Positions 14,931-23,934 of a stretch of 64,000 nucleotides of DNA are shown here, one piece after another. The position numbers and the translations under genes were made by a program. The notes below the pieces were generated by a model, which saw nothing but the letters and a program-made list of their open reading frames with translations, searched no databases and was not told the DNA's origin. Source of the DNA: Ardenticatenaceae bacterium (GTDB taxonomy: Bacteria; Chloroflexota; Anaerolineae; Promineifilales; Promineifilaceae); NCBI GenBank assembly GCA_020634395.1, contig JACKBU010000008.1:62001-126000 (forward strand), read 5' to 3'. Positions within the stretch are counted from its first letter, which is position 1. Each line of letters begins with the position of its first letter.

Positions 14931-15545
14931 CTATCCGCGCGTTTCATCGAGGAATTGGGCCAGGAGAGGCCACTGGCGCAGTTTGGCGATATTTTTGGCG
15001 CGGGTGACCTGGATGTGGCTGGGCAGCACCTCGCTGTTGGCCAGTTCGCTTTCGGTGAGGGCCAGGGTTTCGTCGTCGTTGTTGTCCAGGTAGCGGCCGA
15101 TGACCACGCGGCGCGAGCGGTCGCTGATGGGGGCCTGGGCGAGCAGTTGGCGCAGGGAAACGGCCGTGATCTCCCCCAGCACCGCGCTTTCTACATGGTC
15201 AGGCTGGGCCAGGTCGGGGCCAGGCTCCGGCAGGGGCTGCAGCCGCTTGCGCCGGCGCAGTTCGTCGATCACCAGATTGCAAACGATGCGCCGCGTCCAG
15301 ACGCGGAAGGCTTTGGGTTCGTCGCAGCGATCGTACTGTTGGTGGACACGGAGCAGGGCACGCTGCGCGCAGTCCTGAGCCAGGGCCTCGCCGTCCGGCT
15401 GGCTGCGGGTCATGGCGGCGGCGACGCGGTAAAGGTAGTGCCAGAGGGCGTGGTAGGCGGCGGTTTGCACGGCCGTGTCCGGGCTGCCGCAGGCGGTGTG
15501 CAGAGTAACGCTCTCCAGGGCGGGATCGAGGTCAGGTAGGGTCAC
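14931..15545 (-). CDS. Sigma-70 family (ECF-like) RNA polymerase sigma factor
   Basis: 204 residues, GTG start at 15545. The region-2 pattern spans about residues 30-100 (ALWHYLYRVAAAMTRSQPDG, ALAQDCAQRALLRVHQQYD, FRVWTRRIVCNLVIDELRRR), followed by an acidic linker. A region-4-like helix set at about 130-190 includes LTESELANSEVLPSHIQVTR, which would be the DNA-contacting HTH. There is no region 1 or 3. Gene order on this strand is 194-residue unknown, sigma, ZAS protein. This looks like a self-contained signalling operon, with the sigma factor held by the ZAS partner. Confidence 0.85.
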   Translation of the reverse strand: MTLPDLDPALESVTLHTACGSPDTAVQTAAYHALWHYLYRVAAAMTRSQPDGEALAQDCAQRALLRVHQQYDRCDEPKAFRVWTRRIVCNLVIDELRRRKRLQPLPEPGPDLAQPDHVESAVLGEITAVSLRQLLAQAPISDRSRRVVIGRYLDNNDDETLALTESELANSEVLPSHIQVTRAKNIAKLRQWPLLAQFLDETRG

Positions 15546-15567
15546 GCGGTTCTTCTATGGGCGCCGC

Positions 15568-16152
15568 TTAGTCCGGCAGCTGGTGGATGAGGAAAACGAG
15601 GGCCAGCAGGATGAGCTGTGGCTGGCGGAAACGGCCGTCGGGCAGCGTGACCTGGTAATCGGCCGTTACCTGTTCTCTGTGGATCTCGCCGACCGGATCA
15701 GCCAGGCAGTCGTCCATGGGTTGGGCGTATGACTGCAGGTTGGCCGGGGCGTTGTCGCAAAAGACGTAGCGGTCAGGGGCGACACGGCCGTTGGTCTCCT
15801 CGCCCAGGGCCAGCCAGCGCTGTCCTTCTGTTTCGATGACAAAGTAGGGCACAGCATCCGGGTCGTCTTCGTCGGGCCAGGTGTGCTGATTAAAAATGGC
15901 GTAAACGGCGTGGTCATAAATCAGAGCAAAGCTGGTGCGCGACTGCCCGCCTTTGCTGTTAGTTTTGTGGCCGGGAAACTCCAGAGAAGCCAGGGTGTCG
16001 CCTGAGGGGCGGGAGAAGCGGACCTTACCGGTGTCGCCAGCCAACCAGGGAGTGCCGTAATCAGCCACCAGGGAGAGGCGGTTTTGCCCGACGTAGAGGT
16101 GGCAGCGCTGCTCGTCTGAGGCTGAGGGCAGGAATTTGATTGTGTATTCCAT
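15568..16152 (-). CDS. Unknown protein heading the sigma/ZAS operon
   Basis: 194 residues from ATG 16152 (MEYTIKFLPSAS). It is mostly beta-strand-like (RCHLYVGQNRLSLVADYG, GKVRFSRPSGDTLASLEF, PYFVIETEGQRWLALG) and ends in a short hydrophobic helix (QLILLALVFLIHQ). The strand pattern with a hydrophobic C-terminal helix recalls tubby/LURP/scramblase-like folds, but I do not recognise the family. The start is set by a promoter: TTGGCG, 17 bases, TACAAT, then nine bases to the ATG with no ribosome binding site. It ends 22 bases before the sigma factor, so the three genes form one unit. It could be a sensor or a further partner of the module. Confidence 0.6.
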   Translation of the reverse strand: MEYTIKFLPSASDEQRCHLYVGQNRLSLVADYGTPWLAGDTGKVRFSRPSGDTLASLEFPGHKTNSKGGQSRTSFALIYDHAVYAIFNQHTWPDEDDPDAVPYFVIETEGQRWLALGEETNGRVAPDRYVFCDNAPANLQSYAQPMDDCLADPVGEIHREQVTADYQVTLPDGRFRQPQLILLALVFLIHQLPD

Positions 16153-16161
16153 ACGAGGGAC

Positions 16162-16190
16162 ATTGTACAGACCAACGGCGAAAGCGCCAA
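16162..16190 (-). promoter_or_regulatory. Promoter of the unknown-sigma-ZAS operon
   Basis: Reverse strand: TTGGCG (16190-16185), 17-base spacer, TACAAT (16167-16162), nine bases to the ATG at 16152. It appears leaderless. Confidence 0.65.
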
Positions 16191-16359
16191 CAAAATGTAC
16201 CCGGACGGCCGTTGCTCCCACGAAAATCAGTACATGGGCAAATTGCCGGAAAGGTTGAGGCGGATTCGTTCGTCTTCTCTGGTAGAACGGCCGTCTCCAG
16301 CCCCTCATGTGCTCAACGGCCGTAGTCACCAACTCATTTTTCTATCGGAGGAACGATTC

Positions 16360-19300
16360 ATGAAGCAAAACAAACCTTTTCATTCTTTGCGCTTAACCAT
16401 TGCTTTTGTAGCGCTTGGCTTGCTGGCCCTGATCGCAGCGCAGTGGTCGCAGCCGGCCAGCGCCGCGCCCACGGCCCCCACGGCCGTCCTCAGCCTGGCT
16501 AACGTCAGCGCCCCGGACATAAAATGCGTTTTTGATGCAGACTGCACCACCATCGTCGACGACACCACCTCCGCCTTCACCTTCGATTTGATGACCGGTT
16601 CCGGCTTTTTGCAGTCGCGCCTCTGGCCGCGGGGTCAGATCGGAACTGCGGGCGCAGGATTGTATCCCTACCTCTACCGCGTGGATATGAGCGAACTGGT
16701 GGGTCCGGGCAACCCGGCCTGCATCACCTCGCTGTCGCTGGACTTTGGCCCCATCGTGCCGCTGGATTACGACGGCAACGGCAGCCTGGATCAGGTTTTC
16801 ATCGTCACGTCCGGCGGAATAGGCAGCGTCGCCCCTTCCTCGGCTGAGCTAACCGGCGGCCAGCTCACATTTAACTTTTCGCCGCCGGTTTGCGGTGATT
16901 TTTCACCGGCCCAGGATAATGGCGAAAGCACGTTTTTCTTCGGCCTGGCATCGCCATTCCGCGACCAGGAAGTAACGGCCAAGGCGACCCACAATTGGGG
17001 CAGCGACATGCTGGAACTCAACGCCCGCGCGCCCCGGTTTGCCGAGGAACCGACATTGCTGGTCGTGCCGGGCAACGGCCTGGCCGGTGACGTGGTGCAG
17101 TTGATTGGCAGCGGCTACACGCCCGGCGGTTATCCTGGCACGATTCGCTGGGATGGTGCAGACACAGGCACGCTGGCGATTCCGAGCGGCGGCGCTTTTT
17201 CTGAACCTTTTACCATTCCGGCGTCAGCCTCCTCCGGTGACCACACCATCGCTGTTTGTTCGCTGAATCCCTGTGCCACGGGTGAGTTTGAGCAGCTAGA
17301 CAGCGCACCGTTTAGCGTGACAGGTCCGGCGCTGCCGGCCTTCGCCCACCAGGTTTTCTTGCCCATCGTAACACGCCCAGGGCTGGCAGCCGCCGAACCG
17401 TTCACCTACGTGATTGATCCCTCGGTAACGCCCTCGCAAGCGGAACTGCCGGGATTGGATGGCGGCGCGCCACGGCCGTTAACGGCCGTGCGCGATCCTC
17501 ACGGCACGGTCTCCACCTTCGTCGCCAACGAACTCGTCGTGCAAACCGACGACAGCGCCGCCCTGGCCGGCCTGCTGGCCCACACCGGCGGCGAAATCCT
17601 GCTGGAAATTGATCCCGCCGACGCCGCCCTGAGCGACCTGGCCAAAATCTACCTGGTACGCGCCGACCTGAGCACAGCCGACCTGAGCGAACTGACCGCC
17701 GACGTGACCGCGCTGATCGATCCTGACGTCAAATCGGCCGGGCAGTTTGCCTTTGCCGACGAAGACGGCGCCCGTATCCTGGAACTGGCAGCCAGCGAAG
17801 CGGTCGGCGGCCTGACGGCGGGGATCAACTGGGTCAGCGAAACCGGCTCGATTCCCGTGGACAGCAGCGAAGCGCCCAACGGGCCGGCGCTGTCCGGCGT
17901 GGTTTACACCCCGGATGCCTATGACTGGGTGCACTTTGCCCAGGGCACAACACAGGACATTGGCGTACCGGAAGCGTGGACACTGATGTCACGGGCCGGA
18001 AAGCTGGGCAACCGCGTAGACCTGGCGATTCTGGACGGTGGTTTCTTCCCCAATGCCGATTTCCCCACGCCCATGACTTACCTCTCGGTGATCCCGTTCA
18101 TCACCGACCCGCGCGGGGTGAGCGGCTTTGACGGCCGTGCGCCCAATCATGGAACCGACGTGCTGCAAACGGCCGTAGCCCGTTCCGACAACGACCTGGG
18201 CATTGTGGGCGTAGCCGCGCCGGTCGCCCGGCCCATCGCCGTCTTCACCTCTTACGATTACGTCGTATCCATCGCCTCGGTCATCGCCGCGCGGGCCGCC
18301 GGGGCAGAGATCATGAACATGAGCTACAGCGCCAACGTGCCGGCCATCTTTGCCTGGACTGTGTGGCCCTTCGAAGCGACAACGGCCTCTGTGCGAGCCT
18401 CCGGAGCGCTGCTCTTCGCCTCCGCCGGCAACGACGGGCAAAACGTAGACGGTGAGGATTGCTTCCTGGGCATTTGCTGGGAGCATACTTGGCACACACC
18501 CTGCGAAAACGCCGGCGTGATTTGCGTGGGCGGCCTGCGCTGGGATTCCAAAAATCGGGCCGGCAATTCTAACTATGGTCCAGAAAGCGTGGACATCTTC
18601 GCCCCGTACACGGTGTACAGCGGCCAATCACCGGCTGCGCCCGGCGGCGATACGACAGCCGGCGTTATCAACGGCACAAGCTTCTCCTCGCCGTATGCGG
18701 CCAGCGTCGCCGCCCTGATTTGGGCCTCGGACCCGACGTTGAATGCCAACCAGGTGTGGACTATCATGCGCGACACGGCGCACAGCAGTCCAGACGGCCG
18801 TGTCAACCGCTACGTCAATGCCTACCAGGCCGTTCTGTCCGCCATTGGGGTCGGCGTAGATGTGGAATTGACTGCCCCAACAAGCGGTGGAACCTATGAC
18901 AAAGGCTTTCCGGTGCGGCTGAACGCCAGAGTGGGCTACGTAGCCATCGCCGATGGCACGCCGCTGCAGGTGCAGTGGCGCGTGGATGGCGTGCTGGTGA
19001 ACAGCATGACCTACACGCCCGGCGCCGGATCACACATCCTCTATCCAGAGGCCTATGCCCGCGACCTGGCAGTCGGCGCGCACACGGCCACAATCCGGGC
19101 CACGGCGGGCAGCGTGGTGGTGGAAAAGAGCGTCCCGTTTACCATCGTCAACACGCCGCCCGTGGCCACCATCGACCAGCCGTCCAGCGGCGCAGCTTAC
19201 TGCCCCGGCGAACTGATTACCTTCCGCGGCTCGGCCTACGATATTAACCAACCCTTTGGCCTGCCGGACAGCGCCTTCGCCTGGCGCTCCAACATCAATG

Positions 19301-19791
19301 GTAACCTGGGAACCGGCGCAACGCTTTCCACCAGCGCGCTGTCGGCGGGCAGCCACACCATCACGCTGCGCGTTACCGACGACGGCAGCCTGTGGGACGA
19401 GGACAGCATCAGCCTCACCATCCGATCGGCGGCGGACCCGGCCTGTGTGGATCTGGCCCCCTCGGCGCTGGTTACCAGTCCGGCGGACGGTTATTCGGTG
19501 TATGCGGACGCGGTGGATGGCACGGGCTGGTACAAGACGATCACGTTTAGCGGCGTGGTGGATGATACGGAAGACCCGATCAGCGCGCTGGACGTGGAGT
19601 GGCTATCGGATTTGCAGGGGTCGCTGGGCACGCCAGCGGTGAACCCGACGACGGGCGTGACGACGATCACCACCAAGGTGTATGCCTTTGGCTCCTGCGG
19701 CTCCACGCACCACATTACCTTGCGCGTGACGGACACGGCCGGGCACATCACCAGCGATCAGATCACGATCTATGTGAATGTATTGTGTTAG
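16360..19791 (+). CDS. Large secreted subtilisin-like (S8) protease with Ig/PKD-like repeats
   Basis: 1143 residues from ATG 16360, with CGGAGG upstream. The signal peptide (FHSLRLTIAFVALGLLALIAA...ASA) spans about residues 8-36. A long N-terminal region (to about 540) of beta-rich and pro-domain-like sequence precedes the S8 catalytic domain. This has D559 (LAILDGG), H597 (RAPNHGTDV), the oxyanion N691 (SAGNDG) and S774 (NGTSFSSP). The C-terminus has Ig/PKD-like beta domains (about 825-1143) ending without an anchor. The triad is complete, so it should be an active extracellular protease. It is divergent from the sigma operon, 207 bases away, and might be a target of that sigma factor; this is inference. 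Confidence 0.92.
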   Translation: MKQNKPFHSLRLTIAFVALGLLALIAAQWSQPASAAPTAPTAVLSLANVSAPDIKCVFDADCTTIVDDTTSAFTFDLMTGSGFLQSRLWPRGQIGTAGAGLYPYLYRVDMSELVGPGNPACITSLSLDFGPIVPLDYDGNGSLDQVFIVTSGGIGSVAPSSAELTGGQLTFNFSPPVCGDFSPAQDNGESTFFFGLASPFRDQEVTAKATHNWGSDMLELNARAPRFAEEPTLLVVPGNGLAGDVVQLIGSGYTPGGYPGTIRWDGADTGTLAIPSGGAFSEPFTIPASASSGDHTIAVCSLNPCATGEFEQLDSAPFSVTGPALPAFAHQVFLPIVTRPGLAAAEPFTYVIDPSVTPSQAELPGLDGGAPRPLTAVRDPHGTVSTFVANELVVQTDDSAALAGLLAHTGGEILLEIDPADAALSDLAKIYLVRADLSTADLSELTADVTALIDPDVKSAGQFAFADEDGARILELAASEAVGGLTAGINWVSETGSIPVDSSEAPNGPALSGVVYTPDAYDWVHFAQGTTQDIGVPEAWTLMSRAGKLGNRVDLAILDGGFFPNADFPTPMTYLSVIPFITDPRGVSGFDGRAPNHGTDVLQTAVARSDNDLGIVGVAAPVARPIAVFTSYDYVVSIASVIAARAAGAEIMNMSYSANVPAIFAWTVWPFEATTASVRASGALLFASAGNDGQNVDGEDCFLGICWEHTWHTPCENAGVICVGGLRWDSKNRAGNSNYGPESVDIFAPYTVYSGQSPAAPGGDTTAGVINGTSFSSPYAASVAALIWASDPTLNANQVWTIMRDTAHSSPDGRVNRYVNAYQAVLSAIGVGVDVELTAPTSGGTYDKGFPVRLNARVGYVAIADGTPLQVQWRVDGVLVNSMTYTPGAGSHILYPEAYARDLAVGAHTATIRATAGSVVVEKSVPFTIVNTPPVATIDQPSSGAAYCPGELITFRGSAYDINQPFGLPDSAFAWRSNINGNLGTGATLSTSALSAGSHTITLRVTDDGSLWDEDSISLTIRSAADPACVDLAPSALVTSPADGYSVYADAVDGTGWYKTITFSGVVDDTEDPISALDVEWLSDLQGSLGTPAVNPTTGVTTITTKVYAFGSCGSTHHITLRVTDTAGHITSDQITIYVNVLC

Positions 19792-19837
19792 GGGCAGCAA
19801 GCAAACAGCTGTGAGCTATAAGCTGTAAGGGGGAGGG

Positions 19838-19873
19838 AAAAAACGGCCGTTCCGCGGGGAACGGCCGTTTTTT
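19838..19873. terminator. Bidirectional terminator built from two ACGGCCGT copies
   Basis: A 16-base perfect stem (19838-19853 with 19858-19873) and four-base loop, with an A-run before and a T-run after. It serves the convergent subtilase and korB genes. Each arm contains one copy of the octamer. Confidence 0.9.
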
Positions 19874-19874
19874 T

Positions 19875-20912
19875 CTAAAACTCATCCATGACGGCCGCCA
19901 ACGCCTGGCGCGACGGCCGTAACTGAGCAGCGCTCAGGTGTGCGAGCGGCGTGTCTGCCAGGTTGCTGATGTCGGCCAGCGTGGGGCGCGCCTCATCCAG
20001 GTAGATCAAGCCGGTGATAAATTCCTGCCTGTCGTGGGCCGTTTGCAGGCGGCGCAGCGCTTCTACTTTACGGCTCGGATCATAATCTTCTTCCAGCTTT
20101 TGCAGCTTGATAAACGAGCCATCATGCAGTTCTACCACGCGCATCTCGCCCGGTTCTTGATCGTCGATTTCGATCTCTTCTGCCACAGGAACCCAGCCAA
20201 AGTCATGCAGCGGCGCTTCATGCTCACGGCCGTAACCGTAGCTTTTGGTCGACGTGTCGGCGTTATTGAAGGCCACGCAGGGGCTGATGATGTCCAGAAC
20301 GGCCGTGCCCTCAAAATGCAGCGCCGCCTTCATCAATTCGCGCACCTGTTTGGCGTCGCCGGAAAACGAACGGGCGACAAACCCCGCCCCGGCAACGATG
20401 GCTTCCATACACACGTCCACAGGCGGCAGTTTGTTTTCGCCGGCATACTTTAGCACCTGACCTTCGTCGGCCGTGGCCGAAAACTGGCCTTTGGTCAGGC
20501 CATAAACGCCGTTATTTTCTACCACGTACACCATGCGCACGTTGCGCCGGATGAGGTGCTTGAACTGACCCAGACCAATGCTGCCCGTATCGCCATCGCC
20601 GCTGACGCCGATAGCGTGCAGGCTGTGGTTGCCCATCAGGGCGCCAGTGGCCAGGGATGGCATACGGCCGTGCAGCGAATTAAAGCCAAACGAACCGCCC
20701 AGGAAATAGGCCGGCGACTTGCTGGAACAGCCAATACCGCTCAGGCGCAGTACCTGGTGCTGCGCAATGTCCAGTTCATAGGCCACCTGCACAATCTGGT
20801 TGGCAATGGAATTGTGGCCGCAGCCCTTGCATAACGTGGAAGGCTGGCCTTTGTAATCTTTTAGCGTTAACCCTAACTTGTTTTCGACTCCGCGTCTTGG
20901 TCCACTACTCAT
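19875..20912 (-). CDS. korB: 2-oxoacid:ferredoxin oxidoreductase, beta subunit (pair 2)
   Basis: 345 residues. The TPP-binding beta subunit has LCKGCGHNSIANQI near the N-terminus, SGIGCSS, and the TPP/Mg motif GDGDTGSIG with ENNGVYGLTKGQ. With the alpha subunit it decarboxylates a 2-oxoacid to acyl-CoA and reduces ferredoxin; 2-oxoglutarate is the likeliest substrate but this cannot be proven from sequence. The start overlaps the stop of the alpha gene by eight bases, with GGAGCAG as ribosome site, so translation is coupled. A C-terminal extension of about 60 residues follows the core. Confidence 0.9.
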   Translation of the reverse strand: MSSGPRRGVENKLGLTLKDYKGQPSTLCKGCGHNSIANQIVQVAYELDIAQHQVLRLSGIGCSSKSPAYFLGGSFGFNSLHGRMPSLATGALMGNHSLHAIGVSGDGDTGSIGLGQFKHLIRRNVRMVYVVENNGVYGLTKGQFSATADEGQVLKYAGENKLPPVDVCMEAIVAGAGFVARSFSGDAKQVRELMKAALHFEGTAVLDIISPCVAFNNADTSTKSYGYGREHEAPLHDFGWVPVAEEIEIDDQEPGEMRVVELHDGSFIKLQKLEEDYDPSRKVEALRRLQTAHDRQEFITGLIYLDEARPTLADISNLADTPLAHLSAAQLRPSRQALAAVMDEF

Positions 20913-22770
20913 GACTCATCTGCTCCTTGCGCTGTGACTCGGCGGCTTCCACCGCTTCCACTACCCAACGCGCCGTCAGCGGCATGCCGTCCAGGTGGGC
21001 CAGCGAAACCAGCCGCGTCGCTTTATCCGGTACTTCTGTCTGTAAAATTTTGTGTAACTGACCATCCCGGTTTAGCTCCACCACGTACACCCGTTCATAA
21101 CGGGCAATAAAGTCTCGCACCTCGTCGTCGATAGGCAGGGCGCGCAGGCGCATAAAGCTGGTTTGTACACCGGTTTTGGCCAGCCGATCGCGGGCTTCCT
21201 CGATGGCGTATTGGGTCGTGCCAAAGGCGATGATGCCAAAGTCGGCATCGTCGTTTTCTTCAATCACCGGACCGGGGACCAAATGTCGGGCGGTCTGAAA
21301 CTTGCGCTGCAGGCGCGCCATGTTGTTTTCCCAATCTTCCGGGCTTTCGCTGTAGACGGCGTGCTCGTTGTGGCCCGTGCCACGAGCGAACCAGGCTGCC
21401 AGTGGATGCGGATTGCCGGGCAGCGTGCGGTAGGCAATCCCGTCGCCGTCCACGTCTTTGTAGCGGGCGTAACGGCCGTTATCCCTGATATCCTCAGCCG
21501 TCACCACCTTGCCCCGCTTGATCGGCTCTTCAGGATAGGTGAACGGCTCCGTCATCCAGTTGTTCATCCCCAGGTCCAGATCACTCAACACAAAAACTGG
21601 CGTTTGCAGCTCATCGGCCAGATTGAGGGCCGTGGTGCCAAACTCAAAACACTCCGCCACCGAAGACGGGAACAAAATCACGTTCAGCGTATCGCCGTGG
21701 CCCAGGTAATAGGTGAAGATCACGTCGCCCTGGCCGGTGCGCGTGGGCAGACCGGTGCTGGGTCCAACACGCTGGATGTCCCAGATAACGGCCGGCACTT
21801 CGGCGAAGTAGCCTAATCCGGCAAACTCGGCCATCAACGAAATGCCCGGTCCGGAGGTAGCCGTCATCGCCCGCGCGCCGCTCCAACCGGCACCCAGCAC
21901 CATGCCAATGGCCGCCAGTTCATCTTCGGCCTGGACCACAGCGTAGGTGGCTTTGCCCGTTTCCGGGTCGCGGCGCAGCCGGGGCAGATAGTCGTTCAGG
22001 GCATCAATCAAACTGGTGGAAGGGGTGATGGGATACCAGGCGGCGAAGGAAACGCCGCCAAAAATAGCGCCCAGGGCAGCGGCCTCGTTGCCGGTGATAA
22101 GGATTTTGCTGCTGGTCGCGTTCATCGGTTCTACCCGGTATGGGTCGGTTTTGGTGATGTTTTCGCTGGCCCACTCGTAGGCAGCGCGGACCACGGCCAT
22201 GTTGGATTCCACCAGGTTGCGCCGCTTTTTGAAGTGAACTTCCAGGGCTTCGTCGATTTTGCCCAGAGGAATATCCAGCAGGTAGGCCAGCGCGCCCACG
22301 TAGACCATGTTGGCGATGTAGTCGCTGAGTTTGCCTTTGAGGCCGCTTTCGGCAACGAACGGCCGTACCGGGATGCCATACATCGTCACGTCGTCGCGGG
22401 CCGGTACGTTGCGCCAATCTTCGTTATAGAGGCAGACACCGCCGGGGGGCAGGCTGCGAATATCCTGGTGGACGGTGGCCTCATTAAAAGCTACCAGCAG
22501 TTCGCTGGTTTCGCGCCGGGCGATGTAGCCCTCTTTGCTGACGCGAATGTGATACCAGGTGGGCAGTCCCTGGATATTGGAAGGGAAAATGTTTTTACCA
22601 TTCACCGGCACGCCCATGCGGAAGATGGCGCGCAGCAAAGCCAGATTGGCGGTCTGGCTGCCGGTGCCGTTGGCGGTGGCCACAACAATGGCAAAGTCGT
22701 TGACAATGGGCTTTTGAGACGGCCGTTCGGAGACGGCCGTTGCTGCCGGTACATTTTCTTGAACACCCAT
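20905..22770 (-). CDS. korA: 2-oxoacid:ferredoxin oxidoreductase, fused gamma-alpha subunit (pair 2)
   Basis: 621 residues. The N-terminal gamma-type domain (about 20-200: VATANGTGSQTANLALLRAI, FPSNIQGLPTWYHIRVS) is fused to the pyrimidine-binding alpha domain (about 220-440: ITGNEAAALGAIFGGVSFAAWYPITPST, VQAEDELAAIGMVLGAGWSGARAMTATSGPG) and a C-terminal domain. Start ATG 22770 follows AAGGAG. The gamma domain begins VVATANGTGSQ rather than the VVIRFAGDSGDG seen in pair 1, so the two complexes probably differ in partner or substrate. It is third in a five-gene unit with the GntR regulator. Confidence 0.9.
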   Translation of the reverse strand: MGVQENVPAATAVSERPSQKPIVNDFAIVVATANGTGSQTANLALLRAIFRMGVPVNGKNIFPSNIQGLPTWYHIRVSKEGYIARRETSELLVAFNEATVHQDIRSLPPGGVCLYNEDWRNVPARDDVTMYGIPVRPFVAESGLKGKLSDYIANMVYVGALAYLLDIPLGKIDEALEVHFKKRRNLVESNMAVVRAAYEWASENITKTDPYRVEPMNATSSKILITGNEAAALGAIFGGVSFAAWYPITPSTSLIDALNDYLPRLRRDPETGKATYAVVQAEDELAAIGMVLGAGWSGARAMTATSGPGISLMAEFAGLGYFAEVPAVIWDIQRVGPSTGLPTRTGQGDVIFTYYLGHGDTLNVILFPSSVAECFEFGTTALNLADELQTPVFVLSDLDLGMNNWMTEPFTYPEEPIKRGKVVTAEDIRDNGRYARYKDVDGDGIAYRTLPGNPHPLAAWFARGTGHNEHAVYSESPEDWENNMARLQRKFQTARHLVPGPVIEENDDADFGIIAFGTTQYAIEEARDRLAKTGVQTSFMRLRALPIDDEVRDFIARYERVYVVELNRDGQLHKILQTEVPDKATRLVSLAHLDGMPLTARWVVEAVEAAESQRKEQMSHE

Positions 22771-22793
22771 GATTCGTTCTCCTTAGAAAAATC

Positions 22794-22819
22794 AGGGGCG
22801 ACGCTGCTGCGCCGCCCCT
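22794..22819 (-). terminator. Hairpin between the two kor pairs (possible attenuator)
   Basis: Seven-base stem AGGGGCG/CGCCCCT with a 12-base loop; on the reverse strand it is followed by GATTTTTCT. It sits between korB of pair 1 and korA of pair 2, and could partially terminate transcription and set a ratio between pairs. Confidence 0.5.
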
Positions 22820-22903
22820 CCCAATTCCAAATTTTTAGCCGTAAACCAGTGGACCCAATGTATCAACTGTCGCTAAATTCTATTCTTAACCTCACACTGC
22901 CTG

Positions 22904-23914
22904 TCAGACAGTCCAGACATCAGCAGCGTGATACAGCTTCGCCAGATCGCCCATCCCCTTTTGTTCCTGAGCCATGCGCACCTGCCCCATCAACTCTTCT
23001 GTGTAAGTGGGCTTGTGGACGTTGCGGATAACACCCATGGGCGGTGGGTAAGTGGGGTGCTCCATGTGGGCCAGAATGTAGGCCAGCTCTTGCGAAGTTT
23101 CGTCGTGGACAATCAAATCTTTTTCGCTGAACTCGCCACCCAGTTCTACCACTTCCGGTTTGAAACCATTCAGCCGCACCCCTTTGTCGTTGTTTTTGCC
23201 AAAGACAAGCGGCTTGCCGTGCTCCAGGTAAATCACATGATCAGAGCGCGTGCGACGGTCGTCGATGCCGGTCCATTCGGTGGGATTGAAGATGACGCAG
23301 TTCTGGTAAATTTCTACAAACGATGTGCCGGGATGGGCCGCCGCCGCCCTGAGGACTTCGCCCAGGTGGGTGGTGTCGGCATCCATGGCGCGGGCCACAA
23401 AAGTAGCTTCCGCCGAAAGCGCCAGCGTGAGCGGGTTGATCGGCTGCTCGATGGAGCCCATGGGCGAAGACTTGGTTTTCTTGCCTTTGCGCGACGTGGG
23501 TGAATACTGCCCTTTGGTCAGGCCATAGATACGGTTGTTGAAGAGCAAGATATTCAGGTTTACGTTGCGGCGAATGGCGTGAATCAGGTGGTTGCCGCCA
23601 ATGGAAAGGCCATCGCCATCACCAGTAATGACCCAGATGCTCAAATCGGGATTGGCTACGGCCAGGCCAGAGGCGAGCGTGGGCGCACGGCCGTGTATGC
23701 TGTGGATGCCGTAGGTGTTCATGTAATACGGGAAGCGGCTGGAGCAGCCGATGCCGGAAATAAAGACGATCTTTTCTTTGGGCACGCCTAGCTCCGGCAG
23801 CACTTTTTGCAGTTGGGCCAGGATGGCATAATCGCCACAGCCGGGGCACCAGCGCACGGTCTGGTCCGATACAAAATCTTTGCGAGTCAGTTCTAATGCT
23901 ATTGATTCAGTCAT
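22904..23914 (-). CDS. korB: 2-oxoacid:ferredoxin oxidoreductase, beta subunit (pair 1)
   Basis: 336 residues. Shows RWCPGCGDYAILAQLQKVLPE, FISGIGCSSRFPYY, and the TPP motif ITGDGDGLSIGG with FNNRIYGLTKGQYSPTS. This is the 2-oxoglutarate/2-oxoacid:ferredoxin oxidoreductase beta family. Start ATG 23914 has GGGAGAAG upstream. It lies 20 bases after the alpha subunit and is therefore in the same operon. It is clearly distinct from the second beta subunit, for example in the signature CPGCGD versus CKGCGH. Confidence 0.92.
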   Translation of the reverse strand: MTESIALELTRKDFVSDQTVRWCPGCGDYAILAQLQKVLPELGVPKEKIVFISGIGCSSRFPYYMNTYGIHSIHGRAPTLASGLAVANPDLSIWVITGDGDGLSIGGNHLIHAIRRNVNLNILLFNNRIYGLTKGQYSPTSRKGKKTKSSPMGSIEQPINPLTLALSAEATFVARAMDADTTHLGEVLRAAAAHPGTSFVEIYQNCVIFNPTEWTGIDDRRTRSDHVIYLEHGKPLVFGKNNDKGVRLNGFKPEVVELGGEFSEKDLIVHDETSQELAYILAHMEHPTYPPPMGVIRNVHKPTYTEELMGQVRMAQEQKGMGDLAKLYHAADVWTV

Positions 23915-23934
23915 GATCTTCTCCCTGATGTCGG

